From positions 2,934,130 through 2,998,129 of the forward strand of contig OY986966.1 in assembly GCA_963920575.1 (NCBI GenBank): 64,000 nt of DNA. Direction: 5' to 3'. The notes under the pieces are model-generated. The model ran no database searches. It worked only from the letters and a program-made list of their open reading frames with translations, and was not told the origin of the DNA. This document shows, piece after piece, positions 23,301-36,025 of the stretch. The translations under genes were made by a program, and so were the position numbers. Source of the DNA: Narthecium ossifragum (Eukaryota; Streptophyta; Magnoliopsida; Dioscoreales; Nartheciaceae). How positions within the stretch are numbered: position 1 is the first letter of the stretch; each line of letters starts with the position of its first letter.

Positions 23301-24869
23301 GTCAGTATGATTAAATTATAGCGCAGTTATGATATGGATAAGGTTAGTTTTTAAACCTAGATGATCTGCCACGAGTTTGCCACTCATACCTAGATATGTG
23401 CACTTGGCAGGAAGACCTTCCATTCGAGATGATGCACTAGTAAAAGAGGTGGTTAAAAGGTCAATAACTATATAACTGCACATGTATTGATGTCCTCAAA
23501 TTGGCTGAATGTTGCCTATGTGACATTGTTTTTCCTAGAAATGCATCGTGTATGGTCTATTTTACACTCTACAAGCTTGGTCTGACCTGACTTTACCCAC
23601 TTTCTAATTTTGCTGGTCAATGAAAATACAAGATGCTTAGCCCTATGCTTTGCTGGCTAGTTGCAATTCGTTATGTGACTCGGCTTGTGATGATAAGAGC
23701 ATAGTTTATTATGTCGGTTTGTGATGTATAATCATTTTGGACATAACAGTTGACTTGGCGCTGTAACCAAATGTGATGCGCCGACTCCAAGTTGTGATCT
23801 TTTTGTTCGTCATTTATTAAAGCTATCAACTAGAATTTATAGTCGCTAATCAGTATAATTTTCATTACCTTTAGTTATTAGGTCGTGAACAAGGAATTTG
23901 TCTCTGCAAATTATCATCCTTCTGGCTTCTATCTATTAATATTGAAAGTCAGCTATTAGTTGACTAATTTGTCTAGCTTGCTGAAACAGTTGACTTTTTA
24001 GTATCTGTTATATGGCTGTTGTTTGCATTGATCTTAATGATGTCTTATGTTAGAAGAATATTAGTCAAGCACCTTGTTGAAAGGCACTTATGCTCTTGCA
24101 ATTCCATGTCTATGTGCAGGTATATATTATGCACTGCATTCTCCACAACTTCTGCTTTGACAGATTGGAGTAGTGTGTTCTATTCTGTCATCTATACTTC
24201 TATTCCTACATTAGTGGTTGGAATTCTGGATAAGGACCTGAGTCATAAAACACTCCTTCAGTATCCAAAACTTTATGGAGCAGGGCACAGACAAGAGAGC
24301 TACAACTTGCACCTTTTTTGGATTACGATGGTTGACACTTTATGGCAGAGTCTTGTTCTCTTTTATGTGCCTATGTTCACCTACAGGGACAGTTCAATTG
24401 ACATTTGGAGTATGGGAAGTATGTGGACAATAGCAGTAGTTGTGCTTGTGACTGTTCATTTGGCAATGGACATCCAACGTTGGGTATTGATAACTCATAT
24501 GGCAACATGGGGGTCTGTAGTCATTACGTACATGTGTATGGTGATAATAGATTCCATTCCAATTTTTCCCAACTACTGGTTCGTGTTGTTGATCCTTCTG
24601 AAGATATATTTTCTGCTATTCCCTCATACCAGTGCTTATTATTAAAATATTTTTTTTTTTTTGGCAGGACGATATACAATCTGTCAGTTTCAAGGACCTT
24701 TTGGCTAACTATTTTACTAATAACAATTATAGCTTTGCTACCCCGCTTTCTTTGCAAAGTGATCCAGCAGATATATTGGCCATCTGATATCCAAATAGCT
24801 AGAGAAGCTGAGATATTGAAAAAACTACACAGTGACCCTGCCTCAAAATCTGAACTAGATTCGTGTTGA
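17354..24869 (+). CDS. ALA1: P4-type ATPase, phospholipid flippase of the ALA1 class
   Basis: It flips aminophospholipids to the cytosolic leaflet of plasma or endomembranes, driven by ATP, normally with an ALIS (CDC50) partner. Exons: 17354-19115, 20268-20604, 20779-21637, 21743-21866, 22994-23213, 24120-24578 and 24668-24869. Phases agree and give 1320 residues. Visible are the PISL motif of P4 pumps in helix 4 (495-498), the phosphorylated Asp in DKTGTLT (548), KGADSS in the nucleotide-binding domain, TGDKQET, and GDGAND (1026-1031) spanning the exon 4/5 junction. The C-terminal helices end in [14 protein letters not shown], as in Arabidopsis ALA1. The N-terminus is longer than in Arabidopsis (1158 residues in total there); Met at 17354 is kept because MSSGQPLL resembles monocot starts. 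Intron 3 begins GC, not GT. Confidence 0.93.
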
Positions 24870-26146
24870 CAAGGATGCTATTCTGTTCAGAAGCCCAGTC
24901 AGTGTGCATAGGCTTTTATTAGACGATCATGTGTCATTCTGTAGAGCTTGTTGCTGGCACCTCCTTGGTAAGTTCATGAATGCATATTCCTTTGGTTATT
25001 CTGATAATATTTACATGTTTCACTTTGGAATTACTGCCTTAAATATGGACAGATTATCGGTGGTTGGTTATCATCAGTGAAAATATCGCTTATATGTTAA
25101 TGCCTTTAGATCTCATTATGATTTCCATATTGCATTTAGCTTGTGGGTGTTTCCCTTATGTTCTGGAATAAATGGGCATATGCTGTCCTTGAAGGCAACC
25201 CGCATTATGTTGTTCGAAGTGCGAACTATAACTTACATTGTTTAAGCTCCTATGGTGAGTTGGAGTATGATTTTGTACTGCGCATTATCATGGAATCATT
25301 AAGATGAGCTAAATACAGTTACCTAAGAATAACTTACATGAGGTAAATGTTAAAGATTATCAATAATCTTTTTGCCAAAAAAAGATTATTGACCTGCGGC
25401 CTGCCTTTTAAAATGAAAACGTAAATAATAAAAAAAATAAAAAAAAACCTGGTTTGTGGATGAAATAATCATTAGGCCAATACAATCTCAGTACAGCGTA
25501 TTGAGTGTTGGAGCCTGTAACAAGGCAACTTTGGGCAAGACATTGGATTGTGACAAATAAGGCCCCCTGCACAATTCATGCAGGACTCATAAAGTCTGGT
25601 ATATTAAGCGTCTGTTCAGTTAAGTTAGATGACTTTATATGCACATGGTTCAGAATGGTGATGACTTCAGCGATGTGAGGACTTAAAAACATATATTAGT
25701 TATGTACTTCGAGGGAAATTGCATTAGTTATGGATTTTGGTTGTTCCTTTTAATATTGTGCTCTTTACCTCAAGGTTCAGAAAGTTTTATCTTGTATAGA
25801 TCTGTGCGTTGGTCGATGGCGCGAGAAAGTGCAGAAAAGAGCAAGTGCAAAGCAAAAAAAATACGACTGAAATCATCGAAAAAAGGCTTTGGCAGGGTGG
25901 CAGGCTACTATCTCGGTTGGAAATATCTGTGAATGCTGGCAATTCACTCAGCATCATGTACAGAGCTGGACAAAGTTGGTTCTTGGGGATTATAATCTTG
26001 GGCGATGGAAGATGGGTAACTAGAATGATAAAACAGTACGTAGTTGTGAAAAAATATACGCATTTTTTCTCGGTATTCTTTTTTCCACTTGTGTATCATC
26101 GAGTCGATCTATTTCAAAGTTTTATTTGAAAATGGGTACAAATCTT
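24870..26146. other. 3' flank of the flippase gene
   Basis: Probably the 3' UTR followed by intergenic DNA. Frames here are short and unrecognised. Confidence 0.5.
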
Positions 26147-26510
26147 GCTGCTTATTTTATTGGCTTTCCACTTATTTTGGTGGGTTTGCTTCGTCTGTAG
26201 AACATTGAAATTGTGATGTCAACATGGTTCAACACAACAGCCCAAAAAGAAGTACACGAAGTTTCCTGCTGCTTATTTTATTGGCTTTCCACTTATTTTG
26301 GTGGGTTTGCTTCGTCTGTAGAACATTGAAATTGTGATGTCAACATGGTTCAACACAACAACCCAAAAAGAAGTACACGAAGTTTCCTGCTGCTTATTTT
26401 ATTGGCTTCCCACTTATTTTGGTGGGTTTGCTTCGTCTGTAGAACATTGAAATTGTGATGTCAACATGGTTCAACACGACAACCCAAAAAGAAGTACACG
26501 AAGTTTCCTG
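26147..26510. repeat. 121-bp tandem repeat, three copies
   Basis: Near-identical units begin at 26147, 26268 and 26389 (gctgcttattttattggctt...). They differ at only a few bases, for example acaacag/acaacaa/acgacaa. The near-identity suggests a recent expansion. No coding potential is seen. Confidence 0.95.
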
Positions 26511-28709
26511 TCTGCAGGATTTAAAGCTGCTTATTATGATCTTGAGTTGGTTTGAATGCAAGTTGATATTTCAAGCATGCATAGCCTTTGGTATGAAATG
26601 TAAGATCAAAGTTAATTGCTAGTAATTAGACGAATCATGCCACTATGAGAAAATAAAATTCAACTTATATGATTAATGCAGGTTTTTTTAGGGTTATGGA
26701 CAGTTGTATTCTGGCACTCATATAACCTTATAACTTAATAATAATCTTTGTTTTTGGTTTATGGCAATAACACATTATGACCACGAATCACCTGCTGATG
26801 TGCTCATCAATGAGTACAATTTTGAAATATTGAGAAGAAATATATGATCATCAAGACTATAGAAAAAACGTAAGTGATGCGAACACTTCTTGTGTGAGGT
26901 ATTAGGCGGCTAGCACGTTGCTTGAAAACCTCGTGTGGGAATAAAAGTCTAAAATTCCAAAAGGCAGAAAGCCAAAAAAAAGAAACAAAAAAGCCACAAA
27001 GTCCAAGCAATTACATATAATACGAGACGTCCAATAGACCAGCACTATTTGCATGGCTCAGGGACGATACCTACATGAGAACGGGATTCCCTATAGCCAG
27101 GTTCCAGAAATAGCCAGATTAGGGCAGTTGAGTTTAAAAGCATGTTTTCCATATTTGTGAAAAAATTTCAGACATATGTGAGAGAATTAGAACTGCACTT
27201 TAGAATATGTTTGATAGCCACTCTTATAATGTTTTCACAGTAACGCTCTTTATGAGGCAATTGCTGCTATTTTCCGAGGTTAGAGATCTTCTCCGATGCA
27301 CATTGGAACATTCAATAATAACCCAAAAGTCAGTGTTTTTGGAAATGACAAATGTAATCCAAGGGTAATTAGCATGATAGTTTACAGAGATGTCATCAGT
27401 GAACACATTCAGCTTAGAGGCCAGAAATACAGGTCATGTAGCAAATCTACTACCTTCGATCCCAGAACTTGATAATATTACTCTAAATCATTTCCCTATC
27501 CGATCCTTAGAATCCAACAGAAAATTGATCCTCAGCTAAGCCGGGATCTGATTCTCGATACAGTCCAAGCCATGGATATTAGTCCACCAAAGCAGGCGTG
27601 TGGACCACTTGATTTTCCTGCAAAAAGAAGAGATTAACTTATATCCATTATAAAGTAGTAGCTAGGTGCATGAGTTGACAAAAACTTTAAAACGTTGCAG
27701 CAAAGTCCACCTGTACAGACTAAAAAATGTACACCAAGGATTTATCTGCCCCCATACGTACCACAGAGTAGAGAACATATACCCTGAATCGTGACGACTC
27801 ATGATTTTAGGCGCAGTTTTTGATGAAACATGTCCTAAACTTGTTTTTCAACCTTCTTTGGTCCGAAAAGTTTTAGATGAAAAGTTTTGGCAGAGAGCAT
27901 CCAGCAATGCAGTGGATATTCAAAAGCAAGCCAATTCCGTGTTTCAGAGTGGGCATGCTTTATGAATAGGCAATTTTTTTGCATTGAGCATTAAGCTACC
28001 TCGAAATCACATTTTGATGCGACAGCATGTAACTTGATGCGTGTTGCCGAAGAGCTCCAATGAGCGTCTTTCATGTGTGCACACATGTACCTATCATGCA
28101 TGTTTTGGCTTGTCTATAGAGTGTGTGATGTGCATGTGTGTTGTGTGGGGTTCTTTTTTCCATGCATATTGCTTCTGTATGCCAATCTGTAGCCCCGCAA
28201 ACAAGTTCAGGCATTAGATCCACACTATGCATGTTGGTGCATATATAAATGCAGACATGCATATGTAAAAATGTTTATGCAGGTGCCATGTCATTTGAGT
28301 GGTAAGGATGTAACAACTAGATTGCTCTCGTTATTCTCAAGTGCAGAACTGGATACTCTTCTAAAGTTACATAATCTGCCAGTGTATTTGTTTGAGTGCA
28401 CCCATTTGTACATATCTATCAGGATAAGAAGATCCCAGTGTGTGCCTCTATGAAAGCACATACGTATACAGTCAATCCCCCAATTTTTGTGCAAATGCGT
28501 GTCTATACCTGCACATATATTATCTTCCAATTGTCAGTTTCTGCCCAACAATTTTTAGTTGCAAATCTGGATACTCACCTAAATTTTCACTCTGTAACTG
28601 CATAAAAGTAGACCTATTACTACTCGGTATGTAAGACCGGGAAAGAAGATACAAGAAACATACCAGTTGTATAACAGTATAACGGCATCCAATCCAGGAA
28701 AGCCTTTTG
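26511..28709. other. Intergenic between flippase and TMEM87-like gene
   Basis: No protein family, transposon end or RNA gene recognised. The two genes converge on this region, so both 3' UTRs fall in or near it. Confidence 0.55.
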
Positions 28710-31700
28710 TCATTCCCGTTTATCTTCCTCCTGGTCATCTGCTAGCCCGAATATGTGATCGGTTGTCTTCCTCTCTTTTCTTTCCAGTATGTTCAAAATA
28801 TCAACGGTTGCCTTGGAACCACCGCCTGTAAGGGACATTCCTTCCTCGTCACCCTCTTCACCAGCATCCTCGGTGTATGCATATCTGCTAGAGATTAAGC
28901 AAACAAATAGCAAATTCACAAGATAACCTGGGATAAAATCATCATGACCCAAGAATAGATGGAATGAGCAAAAAAAATTCAATCTCAAGCCACTTACTAT
29001 CATCACTACATACTAGCTTAAACATACAGTATAACCATCAATTGTCTAGCAACACTCACATATCTACATGGAATATGACAAATCCATTGCCAATCATCTG
29101 CAAACCAAATCCTAGAATGATATTCCATGCATTTACTTCACTTTCAATCTGGAAAGTTAACATGTGCCTAGGCAGTAATGTAGCAGACATGGACCTCACT
29201 GTTTAGATTGCTAACAAAAGCTGATAGCATTTTGCAAAGAAAATGCACAACATTTCCAAAAGAGTGACACTAATATCACTTGTTCTCAGACCTTGTTAGG
29301 CTGGCAATTCATCCCATTGGCTCAGTGCATTGCAGCTGCACACACATGACAAACTGCTTCAAACGAACAGGCAATGAGGCTCGTCACATCTGTGAGTGAT
29401 TAGATGAGGTGAACCAAACGAGTTATGCTAGCAGTTTGGGATATCTTGCTCATCTTTGTAAGTGTCATCAAATTTCATTTATTTCAACCTGAACTATTTC
29501 AATTCTGCTGATTCTCAGATTGTCATGCTGAAACTTTTTCCTCCATATTTCTAGCTTAGAGTTTGGCCTCAACCTTATAGCACAGTATCTTTACTTCAAC
29601 AACAGAAGTAACATGAAAGCTCGTACATAACCAGTCCAACGTCATCAAGCTTTTTTATAGGCTTTCAGGCAGGCCATTATAATGAAAAAAATCACTCTTC
29701 TCATTGACTTTTAAAGTTTATTGAACGTTTGCAAGAAGCATTCGGCAATTCCAAAATATCACTTGAAAAATGTTTCATTCTTAATCTTGCCCCCATGCCC
29801 TACACTATAACATGCTCTGTTGAAACCAATTTACATAAAGAACCCTTTCTCCGTCTCGTTAGTAACATTTGAAGACAAAACTCAATATTGAACGGTAAAT
29901 TTCTCATTATCATTCATTTAAAAAATTAGCAACTGTTCATAGTTGGTAGGGCGCTTAGAGCATTATCAACATGTTCCCTATCCTGTTCCCTATCCCTGTA
30001 TCTAGGGAATATGATTAGAATTTGTCATCCAACATATTCCCTATCCCTATAGTCATTCCCTATCACATTCCCTAAAACCAACTTGGTTCCCTATATTTAG
30101 GAAACCAAAACCCATTCCCTAAATCTTAAAATAGTATTATTCTACATACACTCTCTGCCACATCAGCATAAATAATATGATTAGTGATTCGGATTATATA
30201 TATGTGTATATGTGTCTATAATATATTAATATATATAATACTATATTATATATATATGTATATACACACACACATATACATATATATAATATATATAGTA
30301 TTATATATGTATATATAATATAATATATTATATTATATTATATTATATTATATTATATATCATTTATTTATATAATATATTATTTATATATAGTATATAT
30401 ATTATATATTTTATATATAATATTGTGTGTATATATATACATATATATATATTATATTATATATAGTATTATGTGTGTGTATATAAATAGATCGAGCGCC
30501 AGTCTCTTTCCGATCTCGTCAAACAGATCGGTTGAATCGAGCGCCAGTCTCCTCTGGATATTGATTTCTAATCAATACCTCCCCTAATTATATATTTTAT
30601 AATATATTATATATAAATAATATAGTATAATATATAAATAATATAATATAATATAGATATAATCAACCTTATAAGGAGCAAAATACCTCCTATTAGTTTA
30701 TTTACATGTATATTTTCCTAAGTTAACTTTGTATATTTTTTATCATATTCCCTAGATTAGTTTTAAATATACATCCTTATAATCATAAGCCAGGAGATTA
30801 GTTTTAAATATACATACTTATCAACCTTATAAGGAGCAAAAACGGTTACAACCGTTTACCTCATATTAGTTTATTTACATGTATATTTTCCTAAGTTAAC
30901 TTTGTATATTTTTATCATATTCCCTAGGTTAGTTTTAAATATGCATCCGTATAATCATAAGCCAGGAGATTAGTTTTAAATATACATACTTATCTACCTT
31001 ATAAGATCCAAGAGTAGTTACTTTTATTACTCATCATCTGAGTCATAAACTTATACACACATGACATACACGTGGTATAAAATTATAATTAAATAAACAA
31101 AAAAACGGATAGTGGCTGATGTGGCGTAAGTTATAATAGAGATAGTGGGGGCGGGTAGTTAGCCGTGCCAGGTGGCACGGGTCCACCACCTAGTATATTA
31201 TATTATATTATATATAAAATATTATATTTATATATATATATATATTGAAAGTCATTAAAAAAATGATTGAAATTTTAAATTTTAAAGTTTTTAAGTGATA
31301 TAGGGAATCAATATAGGGAATCAATATAGGGAATCTGTTGATTGAACAAGCCAAAAAGTGATTCCCTATTTTTTCCCTATATTAATGAATGACATAAAAT
31401 CACTTTAAAGTAGGGATAGGGATAGGGAAGCTGCTGAGAATGCTCTTAGATAAGCGTGATGCATCAACAAACCATACTTCAAGGTATCTGTGAATATCTA
31501 GCTCTCGAGCGAAGGCAAACTTCATATCAACGTTAAACTACCTACTATAAGTTTTTGAAGAACATGCGCTTTTCAAGTTAGAAAATAACAATGCCCATGA
31601 AAGCTTTAAAATGAAGCAAAAGCTACAACCGAAATACATATACGACATCAGGCGGTAAGCACTATTTTCATATTTAATTGTCATTCTTAACAATGCCATA

Positions 31701-34686
31701 AGAAACTGAGAGGCAAAATAATATGAATACCTTTTTGGATTATCAGATGGAGACCATAGGATGCAGATAATTATAAGCAGTATATAAGAAAGGGCATTCC
31801 AGAAAGCTGGTATGATCCAAGCCCACTGCCAAAGCTCACTCAGTGGATCTGTTGCATTGAAATACAGCTGCATGCCCACAAGTTTACAGCTTCAGATCTA
31901 TATTGTTCATCACTAGTGAAGAAAGATTAACTTGCTGATAGCATGGATAATGGCACCATAGAAACATTGACAACATCAAAGGTGAGTTAGTTTTTGTGCA
32001 CAAAAAGAGTAAGCAAGTGTTAATTGCCAAAGTCAAGAAAAAATAATCACAAGTTCCTCAAATTTTTTACTGATATTCCTGAGGTTTCACATCAGAGCAG
32101 AAAAACCTTTAAACGATCTGGGAATATTGGTTTAGTAACGTTGGAAGAAAACAGTAGTTCCAATGAGCTTCCAAAGGTTCCAGATTCAAATGGGAAAGGT
32201 TCCACAAAGCTGAATGAAAGTGACAACGCCTAATATGGCAGATCAAGAAAGAAAAAACATACCTCATAACCAATCCAAGCAACAGAAAGTAGCACAGACA
32301 CTGCCAAAGAATTGGTAAATTTTCGATATAACTCGAGTTTCGCCACGCTTCTCCGCATCTAGAAAAACAAAGTGAATGCCAGATCAATAAGAAAGGAACA
32401 AGCAGAAAAGACATATTTGAATGCAAACTTGAACTAAAGACTGGCAACTAGCAGATTGAGAAGCAACTATTTCCAGAACATCACCATAAAGTGAAGTGAA
32501 GGAAACAGACAAACATGATTTTCTTCAGACATGTTGCATTTACAACGATTTTCCCTATTGACACTATATCATAGCAAAATTTCACACTTCCTAAGGCATA
32601 TCTTTCGGCTCAAGAGCAGTGAGCTATGAAGCACATTGTAGGAAAGAAAAACTAAGAACAATGTGTAAGAAAAGTTCCTATACTAGATCTATGAACTGCT
32701 ATTGTTCTCCTATTGTCATCTTTTCACCTAAATTAAGCACAGGAAGGCTGCTATTTGTAATGAACAACTAAAGAATGCCTAAATAATTGACAACATTACA
32801 ACACTGTTCGTCACTGACATGTATAGTAGTGCATCGCAACATGCATATAGTTGCATCATGAGATCGGAAGGATTGATGTAGTCAAGTGGAATTCGCAAAT
32901 ACACATCTAAACAAGGCTGCAACTAATAAGCATGAAATTAAAGTTTACCTGGAGCTTTTCTAAGGTCTTCGATAATGATGAAAATATCCAAACAATGAAG
33001 CATGCATCTAAAACAGCAACTGGCAGCACCAGAAACAACCTTGTTTTCCCAGCAAAGTCATTGATATTTCCCAGATGTTCAACAAGTTCAAGGGCCTCTG
33101 AAGCGACAAAATAGATTACACCAAGAACAGCGATCTTGGAGGTTATGCCCCCTAATGTTAACCGTACAACACCATAGCCCATTGAAACCACTAAAAGAAG
33201 AAGACGTGACACGGTCTTCTTCACAGCAGTAAAAGTAACTGCCCATAAGGTAATTGCCATTGGCCTAGTTCCAGTTGCATTAAAATTTGCATACTCAAAG
33301 TACCAGAAGGCCATTTCACACATTCCTAGAGCAATAACAGCCGTAATCTGATAATGAAGTTGCAAGATATCTTTCCAAAATCTCACAAACTTAAAAAACC
33401 AGGCAAGACCAAGCATGAGATATGCCAACGACATGAAACCATAAAATGTCATAAGCGGTCCCATCTTCCCAGGAAGATAACCGTCTGGATTTCTCCAAAC
33501 AGTTCGGCCTTTGATGATTGTGCCATTAAGCTGTGGGTCACAAAACATGAAATAGAGATAGTACATTCCAGTGCTGTTTATGCAAACAGTCTGGGTATCC
33601 ATTCTAGCATCTTCTTTTGATCCATCAAAAAATGTCTGAATACGTTTAGGCCAGTCCTTGCTATCTGTTTTTGATTGTATTATCACCTCACCAGACTTGC
33701 AAAATTTCTCATCACGAAGAGCAGCAGTGCAACAAATCGCATCAGAGTTAAAATACGTGCCACCAATTCTTTCCCTGTCCCGAACTTCAACAATTATAGC
33801 TTCCACCAATCCAGATTTTGTCTGCATTTCATTGTACTTGGATGCCGAGTCCTTTGTCCGCCAAAAAGTTACAGACTCAAACCTGAAATGGTAACCCCCT
33901 TCAGTAACAGTACCAATAGAACGAAACCTGAATAGTATGGCATTATAAACTTTCCAACTGCAATTTTCTCAATATAATTCGTTTAAGAGTAGTCCTGCAA
34001 ACCGGAACATCAACAGATACACCTGACATATTTACTAGGTTATCATTTACTTCTTCACCTAACAAATGGAGTAAGACAAAAACATCAAGTAAGAACCAGA
34101 CAAAACCCATCAGCTGATGTTGAACCAATCTTAAGGTGAGTATCTTTATCTTGCAAATTGAACCTCCTTCACACTACAAATGACATTGAAATCACTGTAT
34201 CCCTTAAAATGACTCACAATGCTCATCATCGAGCGCATACGCATTTTATCTTACTTATCCGATAGCCACTCGTGCTCTTGCCCAAAACCAAAGCTACTAC
34301 TGGTCGGTTCGCAAGACTCACAAATCGGTAAACTTATCGGCATTGCCGATCTAAGTAATTTCCAGAACATAGCTTCCATAAAGAACCCTAGGTACCTAAA
34401 GGGAGAAATCTAGAAAAGCGAGAAACAGAAAGAGAAAGAGGGATCACCTAATGAAAGATTTGCAACCGGAGGAGGAGGAGTTGGCGTGGGAGGCGTAAAG
34501 GCCCTCGCTTCCGCCATGGAAGAAGAAGGAGTTGGAGCGAGGGGCAAAGGTACCTCCGAGGTACTCATGGACCGAGGCCTCGCCATGGCGCGGGCACCAG
34601 AAGAGGACGACGAACAACCCTAGGTAAAACCCTAGGCGAATCTCATCGGGGAGGTGGGCGAAGACGGCCCTTCGCCTCTCACGCAT
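28710..34686 (-). CDS. TMEM87-like / lung seven-transmembrane receptor family protein
   Basis: Plant members of this family (for example Arabidopsis At1g72480) are membrane proteins with a lumenal N-terminal domain and seven helices. Animal TMEM87 works in the Golgi in trafficking or ion conduction. Exons on the minus strand: 34686-34448, 33882-32949, 32358-32263, 31867-31731 and 28884-28710. Phases agree and give 526 residues, close to the family's roughly 510. A signal peptide covers about residues 17-36 (LGFYLGLFVVLFW). The lumenal domain contains NSFFFHGGSEGLYAS. The helices lie mainly in exon 2, with the last ones in exons 3-4. The tail is acidic (TEDAGEEGDEEG). The last intron (2.85 kb) is swollen by a transposon with two further insertions inside it. 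Confidence 0.9.
30489..30590 (+). repeat. Fragment of a pararetrovirus-like leader inside TA repeats
   Basis: The stretch from ccgatctcgtcaaacagatcgg to attgatttctaatcaatacctcccc matches, with a few mismatches over about 80 bp, the leader between promoter and primer site of the pararetrovirus at 51-55.6 kb (complement of about 54625-54705). The word gatcgagcgccagtctc occurs twice here. TA-rich simple sequence lies on both sides. No viral coding region accompanies it. Confidence 0.8.
30663..31193 (+). mobile_element. Non-autonomous Helitron with a duplicated 5' part (531 bp)
   Basis: Starts TCAACCTTATAAGGAGCAAA after host A and ends with the hairpin gccgtgccaggtggcacgg, then CTAG before host T. 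The first roughly 155 bp are repeated from about 30819, where the same start sequence occurs again. The repeated parts share tttacatgtatattttcctaagttaac. Same family as 13104-13476. Confidence 0.85.
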
Positions 34687-35000
34687 CCTCCCACCAATCG
34701 CTCAGCACAAAGCTTAGTTCTTTGGCTTCCTTTCTTCGTTAATGGAGAGCAGAGATCGAGGATGGATGGAGGCAGGGGGGGTGTTCCAGAAGGGGACAAG
34801 TGTAAGTTAAAATTCGTCCTTTGTTTCACCTTTGGACCAGGGCCGTTTAGTGTTTTTTTTTGTTTTATTAGTTCAGCTCGAAAGCTTTTCACTAGCAGTA
34901 CAATTTACATCACACTATCTAAAACATCAACATCACACTATCTAAAATATCATCGACCATCTACATCATCAGGCTACACTATCAGCTCTCTTATCATTCC
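34687..35000. other. Short intergenic stretch upstream of the TMEM87-like gene
   Basis: Contains the minus-strand promoter of the TMEM87-like gene. A direct repeat, acatcacactatctaaaa, occurs near 34908 and 34931. No gene. Confidence 0.5.
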
Positions 35001-35245
35001 TGACGTATAAACACAAAAATAACAAAAGTAAAATAAAAAAACTGAGACCAAATCTCACGAAGAAAGACAACTAATTCATTATCCCAAGACCGATGTCCCC
35101 TCAGGATGTCAACCGCGTGCAATGAATTGGATTCGATAATTAATCGGCCACGATTATCTGGAGCAACCATTAGAATAGCAAAATAAATAGCATGAAACTC
35201 CGCCTGTAAGACTGAACTCGCCTTCATCGTCTTGCCATAAGCCCA

Positions 35246-35590
35246 TTTAGGAAGGCCGTTTGGTGTTGGGATAGCTTATTCCGGGTTAAATGGCCTTAAG
35301 GTATTTTAGGATAGGAAAAATAGGATTACCTAACGAGAGATAAGAAAAAGTAGAATGGTAATGGTAACTAGAATAAGAATAAAATAGTAGGGATTATTTT
35401 TTTATGTTTGGAGATAAGTGTGGGGATAGGGAGGGTTATCCCCGTTAGTTGACTGGTTTGGATTAAAAGGATTGGTGACCCTTTGTTGGATTTATTATTA
35501 TTATTATAGCGCCTTAGAGCATTTGAGCATGGTTTAGGCCGCCTAGAAATCCTCCCACCGATATGGACTTAAATTTTCCAATTTATATAT
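35246..35590. mobile_element. Probable MITE insertion in the LINE
   Basis: About 345 bp separate two consecutive LINE domains. The left edge starts ggccgtttggtgttgggatagc, typical of plant MITE ends and similar to the edge at 40702. A matching right inverted repeat was not found, so the right boundary is approximate. Confidence 0.45.
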
Positions 35591-36025
35591 CTTATTTATT
35601 TGTTGGGAGGTAAAATGCCTTGCCATCTATATTTTGCCTGCACCACACGCTTCCAAAGAGAGTTCTCAGATGGACACAATTTTGCTGCTCTGCCCATTCT
35701 TAGTGCTTGCTGCCAAATAGGAAGCTGCCGGAATGCCGCACCACCATCCTCTTTTGGCGAACACAGGACATCCCATCTCACGTTAGACATGCTTGATCTT
35801 CGTCCACCCCATAGAAATGATCTCCCTAGTTTCTCAATTTTCCTCAGAATAGACATAGGTATGGCGATAGACATCATCACATACACAGGAAGGGCTTGAA
35901 TAACATGCCGGAACAGGTCAGTCTCCCCGGGAGAGACAACCTTATGGCACTCCACCTCGAGAGCCTCTCCGCCACCTTGTCAACAATCTCACTAAAGTCC
36001 TCCCGTCGCAATCGCTTGCTGCTAA

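Larger units (their letters stand above)
29958..31445. mobile_element. PIF/Harbinger-like non-autonomous element in the last TMEM87 intron
   Basis: The ends are inverted repeats: gagcattatcaacatgttccctatcc on the left; the complement of the right end reads gagcattctcagcagcttccctatcc. Both sides carry the 3-bp duplication tta (29955-29957 and 31446-31448). The 1488-bp length includes TA-rich microsatellite DNA, a pararetroviral leader fragment (30489-30590) and a Helitron (30663-31193), so the original element was much shorter. No transposase is present. Confidence 0.82.
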
